Assembly (NCBI GenBank): GCA_001054945.1 | Contig: JVKJ01000001.1 | Coordinates: forward strand, 372,001-436,000 | From: Corynebacterium falsenii | GTDB taxonomy: Bacteria > Actinomycetota > Actinomycetes > Mycobacteriales > Mycobacteriaceae | Reading direction: 5' to 3' | DNA: 64,000 nt | Shown here: positions 43,982 to 53,582 of the stretch, in pieces | How the letters are laid out: the number at the start of each line of letters is the position of its first letter | How positions within the stretch are numbered: position 1 is the first letter of the stretch | Translations under genes and position numbers: made by a program | The notes under the pieces: model-generated | What the model was told of the DNA's origin: nothing | The model's database searches: none | Seen by the model: only the letters and a program-made list of their open reading frames with translations

Positions 43982-44893
43982 CTACAGCGCTTCAATAGTG
44001 GCATTCGCGTGCAGGGTTTCCAACGCGGAAGCCTTTCGTGCCTGCAAGGTCCAGCCTTTGCCTTGGCGTTCGGTGAATACCGCGACTGAGCCCGGCAAGG
44101 TCACTGGTTTGTTGAATTGCACGGTGTACCGCGCAGCGCGAGGGATTTGCCCCTCGACAGCGGACAGTACCGCCGCAGCTGTCCACATTCCGTGAGCGAT
44201 GACGGTCGGGAAACCGAACGCCTTCGCACCCACACCGGAAACGTGGATTGGATTCTTATCTCCCGACGCTTGGGCATATTCCTTGATGGATCCCGGTGTT
44301 GCTCGGAGGGTAGTCGTCGGGGTGGGGTCAGCGGGCATTTCGGCAGCAGGGAGGACTCGACCGTCGGTCTTTTCTCCACCGGACAGGGGTGATCGAGACG
44401 AGAGCTTCGCGCCCTTGGACAAGAACGTACTTACCTGCCTCCACGCCACGTCTCCATCGACAGAGATCTCAGTGATGAAATCAATGAGTAGGCCCTTGTT
44501 GTGTTCCCGGAGGTTCTCGGCGTGCACTCGGAAGGTGAGGGCATCGTCGACGGTGAGTGGGCGCCGCTGTTCGATGGTGTTGACCAAGTGAATCGCACCC
44601 ATCGCGCTAAAGGGGAAGTCCTTCGCGGACATCACCTTCATGACCAGCGGGAAGGAGAGGGTATAAGGGTAAGTTATCGGCAATTCATTGCCCAGCCGCA
44701 ACCCCGTCGCCGCGTTGTACGCCGCAAGGTGAGATACGTCGATCGCCACGTCACGAACTTCAAAAGCGGTGCTTGGATCGGCAGTCGCGGACCGCTTGGT
44801 CCCCACCACGGGAAGCACGTCCTTGACGGCATTCCGGTACTCGTCCATGAGCACGGGGATGGACGCCAACTGCTGAAACTTCGGTTCAGTCAT
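43982..44893 (-). CDS. MaoC-like (R)-hydratase, HtdX type
   Basis: 303 residues from ATG 44893. Double hot-dog fold; the C-terminal half has the hydratase-2 motif YAQASGDKNPIHVSGVGAKAFGFPTVIAHGM with the catalytic Asp and His. Order htdX-fabG on one strand and fadA divergent equals Rv0241c-Rv0242c-Rv0243 in M. tuberculosis. It probably dehydrates or hydrates 3-hydroxyacyl-CoA/ACP. Stop is followed by a strong terminator. Confidence 0.86.
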   Translation of the reverse strand: MTEPKFQQLASIPVLMDEYRNAVKDVLPVVGTKRSATADPSTAFEVRDVAIDVSHLAAYNAATGLRLGNELPITYPYTLSFPLVMKVMSAKDFPFSAMGAIHLVNTIEQRRPLTVDDALTFRVHAENLREHNKGLLIDFITEISVDGDVAWRQVSTFLSKGAKLSSRSPLSGGEKTDGRVLPAAEMPADPTPTTTLRATPGSIKEYAQASGDKNPIHVSGVGAKAFGFPTVIAHGMWTAAAVLSAVEGQIPRAARYTVQFNKPVTLPGSVAVFTERQGKGWTLQARKASALETLHANATIEAL

Positions 44894-44906
44894 CCTCGCA
44901 TACCTC

Positions 44907-46277
44907 CTATGCGCCCAGCAGCGACTGGCCGCACACGCGGACCACGTTGCCGGTGACGGCGGAGGAGGCCGGCTCGGCGAAGTATGCGATGGTCTCCGCC
45001 ACGTCGATGGTCTGTCCACCCTGTTGCAGAGAGTTCATGCGGCGGCCGGCTTCGCGGGTGGCGAATGGGATGGCGGCGGTCATTTGGGTCTCAATGAACC
45101 CAGGAGCGACTGCGTTGACCGTGATGCCCTTGTCAGCCAGCTTGTCGCTCAGAGCATCAACCATGCCGATCACGGAGGCCTTGGTGGTGCCGTAGTTGGT
45201 CTGCCCCCGGTTGCCCGCGATGCCCGCGATGGAGGAGACGCCAATGACACGACCACCATCAGCCAAGCCACCGTTATTGACCAGGCCTTCAGTGATACGG
45301 ACGGGCGCAATCAGGTTGACGGCCATCACAGCGTTCCACTTGGCATCGTCCATGTTCGCGAGCAGCTTGTCACGGGTAATGCCAGCGTTGTGGACGATGA
45401 TGTCGATCTTCCCGCCGTGACGCTCCTGCGCGTGCTGCTTGAGCTTGTCGGCAGCGTCCGGGGCGGTGACGTCCAAAGGAAGGGCGGTGCCGCGAACCTT
45501 ATTGGCTGTCGCCGTGAGGCCCTCGCCAGCAGCGGGAACGTCCACACAAATGACCTTGGCACCTGCGCGTGCGAGCACCTCCGCAATTGTCTCACCGATA
45601 CCACGGGCCGCTCCGGTCACCACGGCGACCTTGCCCTCGGTGGGGCGCTCCCAGTTAGCTGGAGCCTCAGCGTTGCCGGATCCAATGCGGATGACCTGAG
45701 CATCCACGTAAGCCGAACGGCCAGACAGAAGGAAGCGGAGGGTGGATTCCACTCCGGACAGGTCGGTGGAGGCCTCAGGAGCGACATACACCAGCTGGGC
45801 AGTGGCGCCCTTGCGGAGCTCCTTCGCTACGGACCGGGTAAAGCCCTCCAGGCCTCGCTGAACGATGTGCTCATCGACGTTCTCGATGAGCTCGGGAGTG
45901 GTGCCCAAAACGACCACACGGCCGTTGGAAGCGAGCTTTCGCATGACCGGGTTGAAGAAGTCGAACAGCTGGTGGAGCTCTTCCGGTTTGGTGATACCGG
46001 TGGCGTCAAAAACAAAGGCAGCGGGGCGAGTGTCCTCGGCGGAGGTGGCGATGTCGTAATCACCGGAGAGAAGTTCCTTCACGGAGTTCACCAGGCGACC
46101 CTGACCGCCCAGCAACACAGGGCCTTCCAGTGCGGGCTGGCCGGCAGAGTAGCGGCGGAGCTCCTGCGGCTGCGGGAGGCCTAGCTTGGGAGCGATGAAC
46201 TTACCCGCTCCGGAGTTGATGAACTGGGAATACAGATCCTGGTTGGAGGAATTCTGCTTGGAGGAAGACACTGACAT
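44907..46277 (-). CDS. 3-oxoacyl-ACP/CoA reductase, FabG4 type (two-domain SDR)
   Basis: 456 residues from ATG 46277. The N-terminal ~220 residues form a degenerate flavodoxin-like domain ([30 protein letters not shown]). The C-terminal SDR domain has [57 protein letters not shown] with Ser/Tyr/Lys, and [12 protein letters not shown]. The architecture equals mycobacterial high-molecular-weight FabG4 (Rv0242c). NADH-dependent reduction of 3-oxoacyl chains. htdX follows after 13 bp. Confidence 0.9.
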   Translation of the reverse strand: MSVSSSKQNSSNQDLYSQFINSGAGKFIAPKLGLPQPQELRRYSAGQPALEGPVLLGGQGRLVNSVKELLSGDYDIATSAEDTRPAAFVFDATGITKPEELHQLFDFFNPVMRKLASNGRVVVLGTTPELIENVDEHIVQRGLEGFTRSVAKELRKGATAQLVYVAPEASTDLSGVESTLRFLLSGRSAYVDAQVIRIGSGNAEAPANWERPTEGKVAVVTGAARGIGETIAEVLARAGAKVICVDVPAAGEGLTATANKVRGTALPLDVTAPDAADKLKQHAQERHGGKIDIIVHNAGITRDKLLANMDDAKWNAVMAVNLIAPVRITEGLVNNGGLADGGRVIGVSSIAGIAGNRGQTNYGTTKASVIGMVDALSDKLADKGITVNAVAPGFIETQMTAAIPFATREAGRRMNSLQQGGQTIDVAETIAYFAEPASSAVTGNVVRVCGQSLLGA

Positions 46278-46509
46278 TCTCCTTCGTGAGATAGCATTTT
46301 TCGGGAAGCGCGAGCCGCCCTGTTTTGTGGATCCGCTGCCGCGGATCACGGAGACAATGTATGTTCTCATGTATAACCCTACGGTGTGATCCCGACCACC
46401 GTGTGGAAAGTGGTGACATTCACGTCACCAACTATTCAGCTCGCTGAGTTGGGTCGCGCTGTCAGTGACCTGGGTCTAGAACACCAACGAAATTGGAGTG
46501 AAAGCTAAC
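46278..46509. promoter_or_regulatory. Divergent control region of fabG and fadA2-like genes
   Basis: 232 bp without a gene. TGGTGAC-N6-GTCACCA (46411-46430) is a perfect 20-bp inverted repeat of TetR-operator size, near its centre. A second imperfect repeat (ATACATGAGAACATACAT on the minus strand, about 46355-46373) lies close to the fabG start. Ribosome-binding site for the fadA2-like gene: GGAG at 46493-46496, rather far (13 nt) from the ATG. Confidence 0.45.
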
Positions 46510-47826
46510 ATGACCGCCACCTCGCCTCGAAAGGTCGCCATCCTGGGCGGCAACCGGATTCCCTTCGCCCGCTCTAATAAGGAGTACGCGGACGCGTCCA
46601 ACCAAGACATGTTGACCGCGGCGATTGATGGTCTGGTGGCTCGTTACGGGCTGCAGGACGAGCGGCTCGGGCTCGTGGTCGCCGGCGCGGTGCTGAAGCA
46701 CGCCCGCGACTTCAACCTCACCCGCGAAGTAGTGATGGGGTCGGCGCTGTCCTCTGAAACCCCCGCGTTTGATTTGCAGATGGCCTGTGGCACCGGGCTG
46801 TCTTCCCTGGTTCAGGTGGCGGACGCCATCTCACTGGGACGCATTGAAGCGGGTATTGCCGGCGGTGTGGATACCACCTCGGACGCACCCCTGGCCGTGA
46901 ATGACGATCTGCGCAAGAAGCTGATCAAGCTGGCAAATGCGAAGACCCCGGGCGAGAGGCTGAAGCTCATCGGCCAAATTCGCCCCGCTCAGCTGGCGCC
47001 AGAACAGCCGTCCAATGGCGAGCCTCGGACCGGCCTGTCGATGGGCGAGCACGCTGCGATTACCGCCCGCGAGATGGAAATCTCCCGCGAGGACCAGGAT
47101 CAGCTCGCACTGGAATCCCACCAGAAGTTGGCTGCGGCCTACGAGGAGGGCTTCTTTGACGATCTGATCACCCCGTACCTGGGTGTGCAGCGCGACACCA
47201 ACCTCCGTCCCGATTCCACGCTGGACAAGCTTTCTCGCCTCAAGCCGGTCTTCGGCAAGCGCGATGCGGAAAAGCACGGCACGGAAGCCACGATGACGGC
47301 CGCGAACTCCACGCCTCTAACAGATGGCGCCTCTGCTGTCCTCGCCGCCTCCGAGGAATGGGCCAAGGAACACAACCTCCCGGTCCGTGCCTACCTCGTC
47401 GACTCGGAGGTGGCAGCGGTGGACTTTATTCACGGCAAGGACGGCCTTACCCCGGATGGCCTGCTGATGAGCCCCACCTATGCGGTTCCTCGCCTGCTGG
47501 AGCGCAATGGCCTGACGCTGCAGGACTTCGATTTTTACGAGATCCACGAGGCATTCGCCTCCCAAACCCTGGCCACGCTGAAGGCTTGGGAGTCCGAGGA
47601 TTACTGCCGCGAGCGGTTGGGTCTGGACAAACCACTGGGATCCATCGACCGGTCCAAGCTCAATGTGAAGGGCTCTTCACTGGCAGCTGGGCACCCCTTT
47701 GCCGCCACGGGCGGCCGCATCATCGCCACTGCCGCAAAGATTCTGGAAGAAAACGGCGGCGGTCGCGCGCTGGTTTCCATCTGCGCTGCGGGCGGACAGG
47801 GCGTCGTCGCCATCCTTGAGCGTTAG
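46510..47826 (+). CDS. Acetyl-CoA acetyltransferase (thiolase), FadA2 type
   Basis: 438 residues from ATG 46510 (in-frame GTG 46498 upstream is less likely). Seen: nucleophile Cys93 in LQMACGTGLSSL, FYEIHEAFASQTLA with the His, GGSLAAGHPF-like SSLAAGHPFAATGGRI, and the second Cys in SICAAGGQG. Length and N-terminal GNRIPFARS match FadA2 (Rv0243) or FadI-type thiolases. Beta-ketothiolase in fatty-acid breakdown or elongation with the divergent htdX and fabG. Confidence 0.9.
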   Translation: MTATSPRKVAILGGNRIPFARSNKEYADASNQDMLTAAIDGLVARYGLQDERLGLVVAGAVLKHARDFNLTREVVMGSALSSETPAFDLQMACGTGLSSLVQVADAISLGRIEAGIAGGVDTTSDAPLAVNDDLRKKLIKLANAKTPGERLKLIGQIRPAQLAPEQPSNGEPRTGLSMGEHAAITAREMEISREDQDQLALESHQKLAAAYEEGFFDDLITPYLGVQRDTNLRPDSTLDKLSRLKPVFGKRDAEKHGTEATMTAANSTPLTDGASAVLAASEEWAKEHNLPVRAYLVDSEVAAVDFIHGKDGLTPDGLLMSPTYAVPRLLERNGLTLQDFDFYEIHEAFASQTLATLKAWESEDYCRERLGLDKPLGSIDRSKLNVKGSSLAAGHPFAATGGRIIATAAKILEENGGGRALVSICAAGGQGVVAILER

Positions 47827-47930
47827 TCTCTACTCGGCCTGAGCTCAGGGTGCAGCGCCCTGAACAGTGCTCCTCACCTTTTCCCGCTTGCTAATCTGAC
47901 GGGTGGTATTGAAAGGGTGAGGAGTTTTTT

Positions 47931-48521
47931 ATGTTTCTCATTGGTCTGACCGGTGGTATCGGGTCGGGGAAGTCCACGGTCGCCGCACGGTTGCAGGAGA
48001 AAGGCGCCGTCATTGTGGACGCCGACCAGATTGCCCGGGAAATTGTCGAGCCGGGAGAGCCGGCGTTGGCGGAGCTCGCTTCGGCGTTTGCTGGAGTGCT
48101 CAATGAGGATGGGACTTTGAATAGAGCGGAGCTCGCGCGGCAGGCATTTGCCTCGGAGGAATCAACCAAGACTCTCAACAGGATCACCCATCCGCAAATT
48201 CGCAATCGCACCCGCGAGAGGCTTGAAGAGGCTGAGGCAGACGGAGCGAACGTCGTGGTCTACGATATGCCCCTGCTGATCGAAAATGACGAGGCAGATC
48301 AGGTGGATCACGTCCTCGTCGTTGACGCTCCCGATGAAGTCCGAGTCCAGCGCTTGGTCGAATATCGCGGGCTGGAGGCGGCGGATGCGCGCCGCAGGAT
48401 CGCTGCACAGGTTGATCGAGAGACTCGCCTGAAGCATGCCGATACCATCCTCGACAACTCTGGCAGTAAAGACAGCCTGCTGGCACAGGTAGACGAATTC
48501 TGGAAGAGCATCTCGCGCTGA
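47931..48521 (+). CDS. coaE: Dephospho-CoA kinase
   Basis: 196 residues; ATG after GTGAGGAG. P-loop GLTGGIGSGKSTVA (residues 4-17), DADQIAREIVEPGEPALAELA, THPQIRNRTRERLEEAE, VVYDMPLLIEND, VLVVDAPDEVRVQRLVEYRGL. Phosphorylates the ribose 3'-OH in the last CoA step. It is the short form: the C-terminal UPF0157/GrpB-like domain fused to CoaE in mycobacteria is missing. Upstream -10 candidate TAATCT near 47892. Confidence 0.96.
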   Translation: MFLIGLTGGIGSGKSTVAARLQEKGAVIVDADQIAREIVEPGEPALAELASAFAGVLNEDGTLNRAELARQAFASEESTKTLNRITHPQIRNRTRERLEEAEADGANVVVYDMPLLIENDEADQVDHVLVVDAPDEVRVQRLVEYRGLEAADARRRIAAQVDRETRLKHADTILDNSGSKDSLLAQVDEFWKSISR

Positions 48522-48587
48522 ATCTCGGAGCACTATGCGGGCGGGGGACTGATACGCACGGCGCGGTGGCGTGCCCCGACTGGTGGG

Positions 48588-48599
48588 TACAGTGGTTCC
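48588..48599 (+). promoter_or_regulatory. -10-like element for a leaderless uvrB transcript
   Basis: TACAGT (48588-48593), 6 nt before ATG 48600, no ribosome-binding site. No LexA (SOS) box of the actinobacterial GAAC-N4-GTTC type is visible upstream. Confidence 0.5.
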
Positions 48600-50735
48600 A
48601 TGGCTTTTGCAGCAGAGCGCCCAGACTTGTCGTATTCCGAATTTCGCCCTGTGGGGGAGATTGAGCGGAGCGATAAGAAGTTCGAGGTCATCAGTGACTA
48701 TGAGCCGGCTGGTGATCAGCCTTCGGCCATCAAAGAACTCGCGGAGCGGCTTGGCAGGAAAGAGCGCGATGTTGTCCTGATGGGTGCCACCGGTACAGGA
48801 AAGTCTGCGACAGCTGCTTGGCTGATTGAGAAAGTCCAGCGCCCCACATTGGTGATGGCCCCGAATAAAACGTTGGCAGCTCAGCTGGCGAACGAGTTAC
48901 GCAGCCTATTGCCCAATAACGCGGTTGAGTATTTCGTTTCTTACTACGACTATTACCAACCGGAGGCGTACATCGCCCAGACCGATACCTACATCGAGAA
49001 AGACAGCTCCATCAACGAAGACGTGGAACGATTGCGCCACTCGGCGACCTCTGCGCTTCTTTCCCGCCGCGATGTGGTGGTGGTCTCCTCCGTGTCTTGT
49101 ATCTATGGCTTGGGCACCCCGCAGTCCTATTTGGATCGGTCAGTGGTGTTGAAGCTGGGTGAAGAGATCGACCGCGACCAGTTCCTTCGCCTGCTCGTGG
49201 ATATTCAATATTCCCGCAATGATGTGGCCTTCACGCGCGGTACCTTCCGGGTCAAGGGGGATACCGTGGACATCATCCCCGCCTACGAGGAGCTCGCTGT
49301 GCGCGTGGAGTTCTTCGGCGATGAAGTGGACGCTCTGTATTACATTCATCCACTGACTGGCGACGTGGTTCGTCAAGTTGACGAACTGCGCATTTTCCCA
49401 GCGACCCACTACGTGGCGGGCCCGGATCGCATGGAAAAGGCCATGAAGGCCATCAAGGAAGAGCTCAACGTGCGGCTGGCAGAGCTGGAGAACAGAGGAA
49501 AACTCCTTGAGGCGCAGCGGTTGCGAATGCGCACGGAATATGACTTAGAAATGATCCAGCAGGTCGGTTTTACCAGCGGCATTGAAAACTATTCTCGCCA
49601 CATCGACGGTCGACCAGCGGGATCCGCGCCGGCAACGTTGATCGACTACTTCCCAGAGGACTTCCTCACCATCATCGATGAGTCCCATGTGACAGTTCCG
49701 CAAATTGGGGGAATGTTTGAAGGCGACATGTCCCGCAAGCGCAACCTCGTTGAACACGGCTTCCGGCTCCCCAGTGCTCTCGATAACCGCCCACTGACCT
49801 GGGAGGAGTTCGACGATCGCAAAGGGCAGTGCGTATACATGTCCGCCACCCCGGGAGACTATGAAATCGCCGCGGCCGACGGTGAATATGTCGAGCAGGT
49901 CATTCGACCAACGGGGCTGGTCGATCCCAAGGTGGAGGTGCGGCCGACCGAAGGGCAGATCGACGACTTGATCGAGCAGATCCGTCAACGCACCGAGAAG
50001 GACGAACGCGTGCTCGTGACCACGTTGACCAAACGGATGGCAGAGGACCTCACCGATTACTTGCTCGAGCACGGCATTCGAGTGCGCTACATGCACTCAG
50101 ATATCGACACCTTGAAGCGTGTCGAGCTCCTGCGGCAGCTGCGGCTGGGGGAGTACGACGTTCTGGTGGGCATCAACTTGCTGCGTGAGGGACTCGATCT
50201 GCCAGAAGTGTCCTTGGTCGCCATCCTCGACGCGGACAAAGAGGGCTTTCTACGATCCACCCGCTCTCTGATTCAGACGATCGGCCGCGCCGCGCGAAAC
50301 GTGTCAGGCGAAGTCATCATGTACGCGGACTCGATCACCGAATCCATGCAGTACGCCATCGACGAGACCGAGCGTCGCCGAGCCAAGCAAATCGCCTATA
50401 ACGAGGAACATGGCATCGATCCCCAGCCGCTGCGGAAGAAGATTGCCGACATCCTCGATCAGGTAGCAGAGCTGGAAATGAACGAGGCTCCCGGTGAGAA
50501 GTCGGAGAATTCCTCCGCCATTGACGCGGAGGCGGACATCGCGGCTGCCACGAACGGTTCCGGAACCGACACCGGATCCATGGCACGGCCCGAGTTGGAG
50601 AAGCTCATCAATGACTTGACGGAGCAGATGAAGGCAGCGGCACGAGAGCTGAAGTTTGAGCTCGCCGGGCGACTGAGGGATGAGATCGCAGACCTCAAGA
50701 AGGAGCTCAAGGGCATGAAGGAAGCCGGAATGTAG
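48600..50735 (+). CDS. uvrB: UvrABC excinuclease subunit B
   Basis: 711 residues. Walker [14 protein letters not shown] (62-74), beta-hairpin region [37 protein letters not shown], helicase motifs [77 protein letters not shown], and a C-terminal UVR motif [24 protein letters not shown]. It receives damaged DNA from UvrA for incision by UvrC. Its partner uvrA is 4.5 kb downstream. Confidence 0.98.
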   Translation: MAFAAERPDLSYSEFRPVGEIERSDKKFEVISDYEPAGDQPSAIKELAERLGRKERDVVLMGATGTGKSATAAWLIEKVQRPTLVMAPNKTLAAQLANELRSLLPNNAVEYFVSYYDYYQPEAYIAQTDTYIEKDSSINEDVERLRHSATSALLSRRDVVVVSSVSCIYGLGTPQSYLDRSVVLKLGEEIDRDQFLRLLVDIQYSRNDVAFTRGTFRVKGDTVDIIPAYEELAVRVEFFGDEVDALYYIHPLTGDVVRQVDELRIFPATHYVAGPDRMEKAMKAIKEELNVRLAELENRGKLLEAQRLRMRTEYDLEMIQQVGFTSGIENYSRHIDGRPAGSAPATLIDYFPEDFLTIIDESHVTVPQIGGMFEGDMSRKRNLVEHGFRLPSALDNRPLTWEEFDDRKGQCVYMSATPGDYEIAAADGEYVEQVIRPTGLVDPKVEVRPTEGQIDDLIEQIRQRTEKDERVLVTTLTKRMAEDLTDYLLEHGIRVRYMHSDIDTLKRVELLRQLRLGEYDVLVGINLLREGLDLPEVSLVAILDADKEGFLRSTRSLIQTIGRAARNVSGEVIMYADSITESMQYAIDETERRRAKQIAYNEEHGIDPQPLRKKIADILDQVAELEMNEAPGEKSENSSAIDAEADIAAATNGSGTDTGSMARPELEKLINDLTEQMKAAARELKFELAGRLRDEIADLKKELKGMKEAGM

Positions 50736-50774
50736 CAGGGCAACATCCCCCTGGGACGCTGTAGTGTTGGTTTT

Positions 50775-51218
50775 ATGTACAGCACCATCGTCGTGGGAAC
50801 AGACGGATCCGATTCCTCTCTGCTCGCTGTAGGCAGAGCCGCATGCATCGCCGCCGCGTTCGACGCGGAGCTATTGATTACCTCGGCATACTTCTCAGAC
50901 CCGGAGACTGTGCAGGTGGCAAATCGCGGCGAAACACGTCCCGTGGTCGGAGGAGCTTTGGCCGAGGAGGTGTTGGCGTCCGCAAGAAGAGCAGCGGAAC
51001 TCAAGAGCGCGGCGAAGATCTCTACGGTGATGCGGGAGGGCAGCCCCGTGGAGGTCCTGATGGCAGTGATCAGCGAGTTCGAGGCTGATCTCTTGGTCGT
51101 GGGAAACCGGGGGATCAACTCGCTGACCGGGAGGCTGTTGGGAAGCGTGCCGGCGGACGTGGCTCGGCAATCGGACTGCGATGTGATGATCGTTCACACC
51201 GTGCCGGGAGCGAAGTGA
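50775..51218 (+). CDS. Universal stress protein
   Basis: 147 residues, one UspA domain. ATP-binding motif GNRGINSLTGRLLGSVPADVARQSDCDVMIVH (G-2x-G-9x-G-S type), and an N-terminal IVVGTDGSDSSLLAV. A TAGTGT hexamer (50762-50767) 7 nt before the ATG fits a leaderless mRNA. Its place between uvrB and the MBL gene matches Rv1636 (TB15.3) of M. tuberculosis, which binds cAMP; whether this one does is unknown. Confidence 0.9.
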   Translation: MYSTIVVGTDGSDSSLLAVGRAACIAAAFDAELLITSAYFSDPETVQVANRGETRPVVGGALAEEVLASARRAAELKSAAKISTVMREGSPVEVLMAVISEFEADLLVVGNRGINSLTGRLLGSVPADVARQSDCDVMIVHTVPGAK

Positions 51219-51224
51219 CTGCCT

Positions 51225-53561
51225 TCAGCCCCACGGCACGGGGTCATCATGGACCACGGTGAGCCCCTGAGTCGCACGGGTGAGGGCGACATAGACGTCG
51301 TTGAGGCCTTGAGTGGTGGCATCCACCATGTGGGCGGGTTCGAGAAGCACGACCTCATCAAACTCGAGCCCCTTGGCGCTGCGGAGATCGGCGAAGATGA
51401 GATTGTCGGGACAGGAAAGCCGCGGTTCCTCGGCAGACCCAGCACTCGATTCAGCTAGGTGCGCACGGGTTAACTCCAGGCCGCGGGCGAGGTCGTCCTC
51501 GGTGCCAATCACTCCGACGAGGCCGTCGCGAGCGGCGTGAAGTGCGTCTTCTACGGACGAGGCGAGATCTTTCCACTGGGCCTCCCGAATGCCCGTGCCC
51601 GACGCACGCAGTGCGATGGCGGGTTTCTGGTCGGGAGCGAGGTCTGGGAGCAGGAGGTTCGCAATCTCCGCAATGTCCTCTGGGGTCCGATAGTTCACCG
51701 TGAGCTCGTGAAGCTGCCAGCGATCGTGGACGAAGGGTTCCAAAGTCTCCGCCCACTCGTCGACCCCGGCCGGGCTTCCTGTCTGAGCCGGGTCACCGAC
51801 GATCGTCATCCAGCGGTTGGGAGAGCGCCGGAAGATCATGCGCCAGGCCATGTGAGACAACTCCTGAGCCTCGTCCACAATCACGTGGCCGAAGGCCCAT
51901 CGCGGGTCTGACTTTGCCCGCTCGGCTGTGCTGCGGCTATCGCGAACGCGCTGGCGATCGGCGAGGGTTTCCGCGTCCAGGATGTCGTAGGCCATCAACA
52001 CTTCGGGTGCGAAACCGTCGTCGAGGTCTTGGGAGGCCGAGCCCGTCAGAATATCCAGGGCCTCCTGCGCCTCCGTGATTTTGTCCAGCCAGGCCTGCAG
52101 ATCAGCGCGGGCAGCTTCCTCGTCATCGACGATCCCCAGCAGCTCCATCAGCTCGTCGAGCAGGGGCGCGTCGGCGTCGGTCCACGGTGCAGGGTCACCG
52201 CCATTCTCACTGGGCTGTCGGCGCAGGCCGTCCAGGGTGTCTTCGTCGTAGTCAGAGGCCGCCGCCTCAGGGGACTCCAGCAGATGCCGGAGGACCTTCT
52301 CTGGAGTGAGCTCCGGCCAGAAGGCATCCAGAGCCTGCAGCACGGTCTCTTCCTCCCCCAGGTCGGAACGGAGCTCGCGACGATCCGTATCGCTGAGGAG
52401 GTTTTCTCCGGACACTGGGTCCGTCCCGATGCTCGCTGCTATCGACTTAGCCAGCGAATTCAATGCGTGATCCAAAAAATACGGCCGGGCCTGATTGTGC
52501 GGCTTCCGTGACCTCCGAGCTCTCGTCCGTGCAGCGCGCACCATGGTCGGGGTCAGCGTCACGGGTACTCCGTCGATCACGAACTCTCGCGGAGAATCAG
52601 GCACCGTCTGCCACGTCTTGACCGCATTTGCGAGGATGGTGACCATTTCGCTGGATCCCTTCACCTCGCGGCTCAATGGATCTAGCTCTGGGATGGTGGG
52701 GTAGTCGGGGTTGAGGCTTCCGGGGGTCGCCAGCACCACCCCTGTCTCGCCCAGGGAAGGCAGGACGTGGGAGATGTATTCCAGAAAGCGATCGTTCGGC
52801 CCGATGATGAGCACCCCGGTTTTCTCCAGCTGTTCCCGCCACGTGTACAGCAGATAGGCAGCGCGGTGCAGGGCAACCGCAGTTTTCCCGGTGCCCGGCG
52901 ACCCCTGGACCACAGTGACTCCCCGATGCTCGGATCGGATAATGGCATCTTGTTCCGCCGCAATGGTTTCGACGATGTCCCTCATGTGTGGGGTCCGCGC
53001 CCTGGTCACGGCCTCAAGTAGGGCCGATTCCTTTCCGACGCCACTGTCTAGCTTCGCGCTGGTTTCGCCGCCCATGAGCTGCTCGTCGGAGGAGTCCACG
53101 ACAGTTCTTCCGCGCGTGTGGATGTGTCGGCGCGTGTGCACGCCCTCCGGATGAAGCGTGGTGGCCAGGTAAAAAGGGCGAGCCATCGGTGCACGCCAGT
53201 CCATCAACAGTGTGCGCATCAACTCGTCTGAGTCGTGCAGGCCGATGCGTCCGATGTATCGACGGTCGAGATTCTCGTCACCCGGCACTGGATTTTCGGG
53301 CTCAGCATCCTCGACATCGATGCGACCGAACATGAGGCCTACATCGGCGGCGGTGAGGTTTTCCAGCTTGGCGATGATGTCTCGTGCTTCACGGTCGCGG
53401 TACATGAGACCTTGAGGATCGTCAATGTCTGCCTCACGGCGAACCGCCTTGAGGCGTTCCTCAAGGCGGCGGCGAGTCGTATCAACCAGTGTTAGCAGCT
53501 CATCTAGATGAGCTTGTTCTTGAGCGACATCTGATTGACGGTCGGGGTATTGATCAGTCAC
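51225..53561 (-). CDS. helD: HelD-type superfamily 1 ATPase (RNA polymerase recycling factor)
   Basis: 778 residues. Seen: coiled-coil N-terminus (residues ~10-75), Walker A VVQGSPGTGKTAVALHRAAYLLY, motif II HVIVDEAQELSHMAW, VGDPAQTGSPAG, NYRTPEDIAEIANLL, and ADLRSAKGLEFDEVVLLEP with VYVALTRATQGL near the end. UvrD-like but with the long inserts and N-terminal arm of HelD. HelD releases stalled RNA polymerase, and actinobacterial HelR can shield it from rifampicin. Convergent with the usp gene, 6 bp apart. Confidence 0.86.
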   Translation of the reverse strand: MTDQYPDRQSDVAQEQAHLDELLTLVDTTRRRLEERLKAVRREADIDDPQGLMYRDREARDIIAKLENLTAADVGLMFGRIDVEDAEPENPVPGDENLDRRYIGRIGLHDSDELMRTLLMDWRAPMARPFYLATTLHPEGVHTRRHIHTRGRTVVDSSDEQLMGGETSAKLDSGVGKESALLEAVTRARTPHMRDIVETIAAEQDAIIRSEHRGVTVVQGSPGTGKTAVALHRAAYLLYTWREQLEKTGVLIIGPNDRFLEYISHVLPSLGETGVVLATPGSLNPDYPTIPELDPLSREVKGSSEMVTILANAVKTWQTVPDSPREFVIDGVPVTLTPTMVRAARTRARRSRKPHNQARPYFLDHALNSLAKSIAASIGTDPVSGENLLSDTDRRELRSDLGEEETVLQALDAFWPELTPEKVLRHLLESPEAAASDYDEDTLDGLRRQPSENGGDPAPWTDADAPLLDELMELLGIVDDEEAARADLQAWLDKITEAQEALDILTGSASQDLDDGFAPEVLMAYDILDAETLADRQRVRDSRSTAERAKSDPRWAFGHVIVDEAQELSHMAWRMIFRRSPNRWMTIVGDPAQTGSPAGVDEWAETLEPFVHDRWQLHELTVNYRTPEDIAEIANLLLPDLAPDQKPAIALRASGTGIREAQWKDLASSVEDALHAARDGLVGVIGTEDDLARGLELTRAHLAESSAGSAEEPRLSCPDNLIFADLRSAKGLEFDEVVLLEPAHMVDATTQGLNDVYVALTRATQGLTVVHDDPVPWG

Positions 53562-53582
53562 AAAAGAAAGAGGGGAGTGAGA

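Noticed and set aside
45024..46184. 386-codon plus-strand frame
   Set aside because: Antisense to fabG4; His/Gly/Asp-rich with no family features.
48522..48599. SOS (LexA) box upstream of uvrB, and likewise 55140-55265 for uvrA
   Set aside because: No GAAC-N4-GTTC-like palindrome is present in either region.
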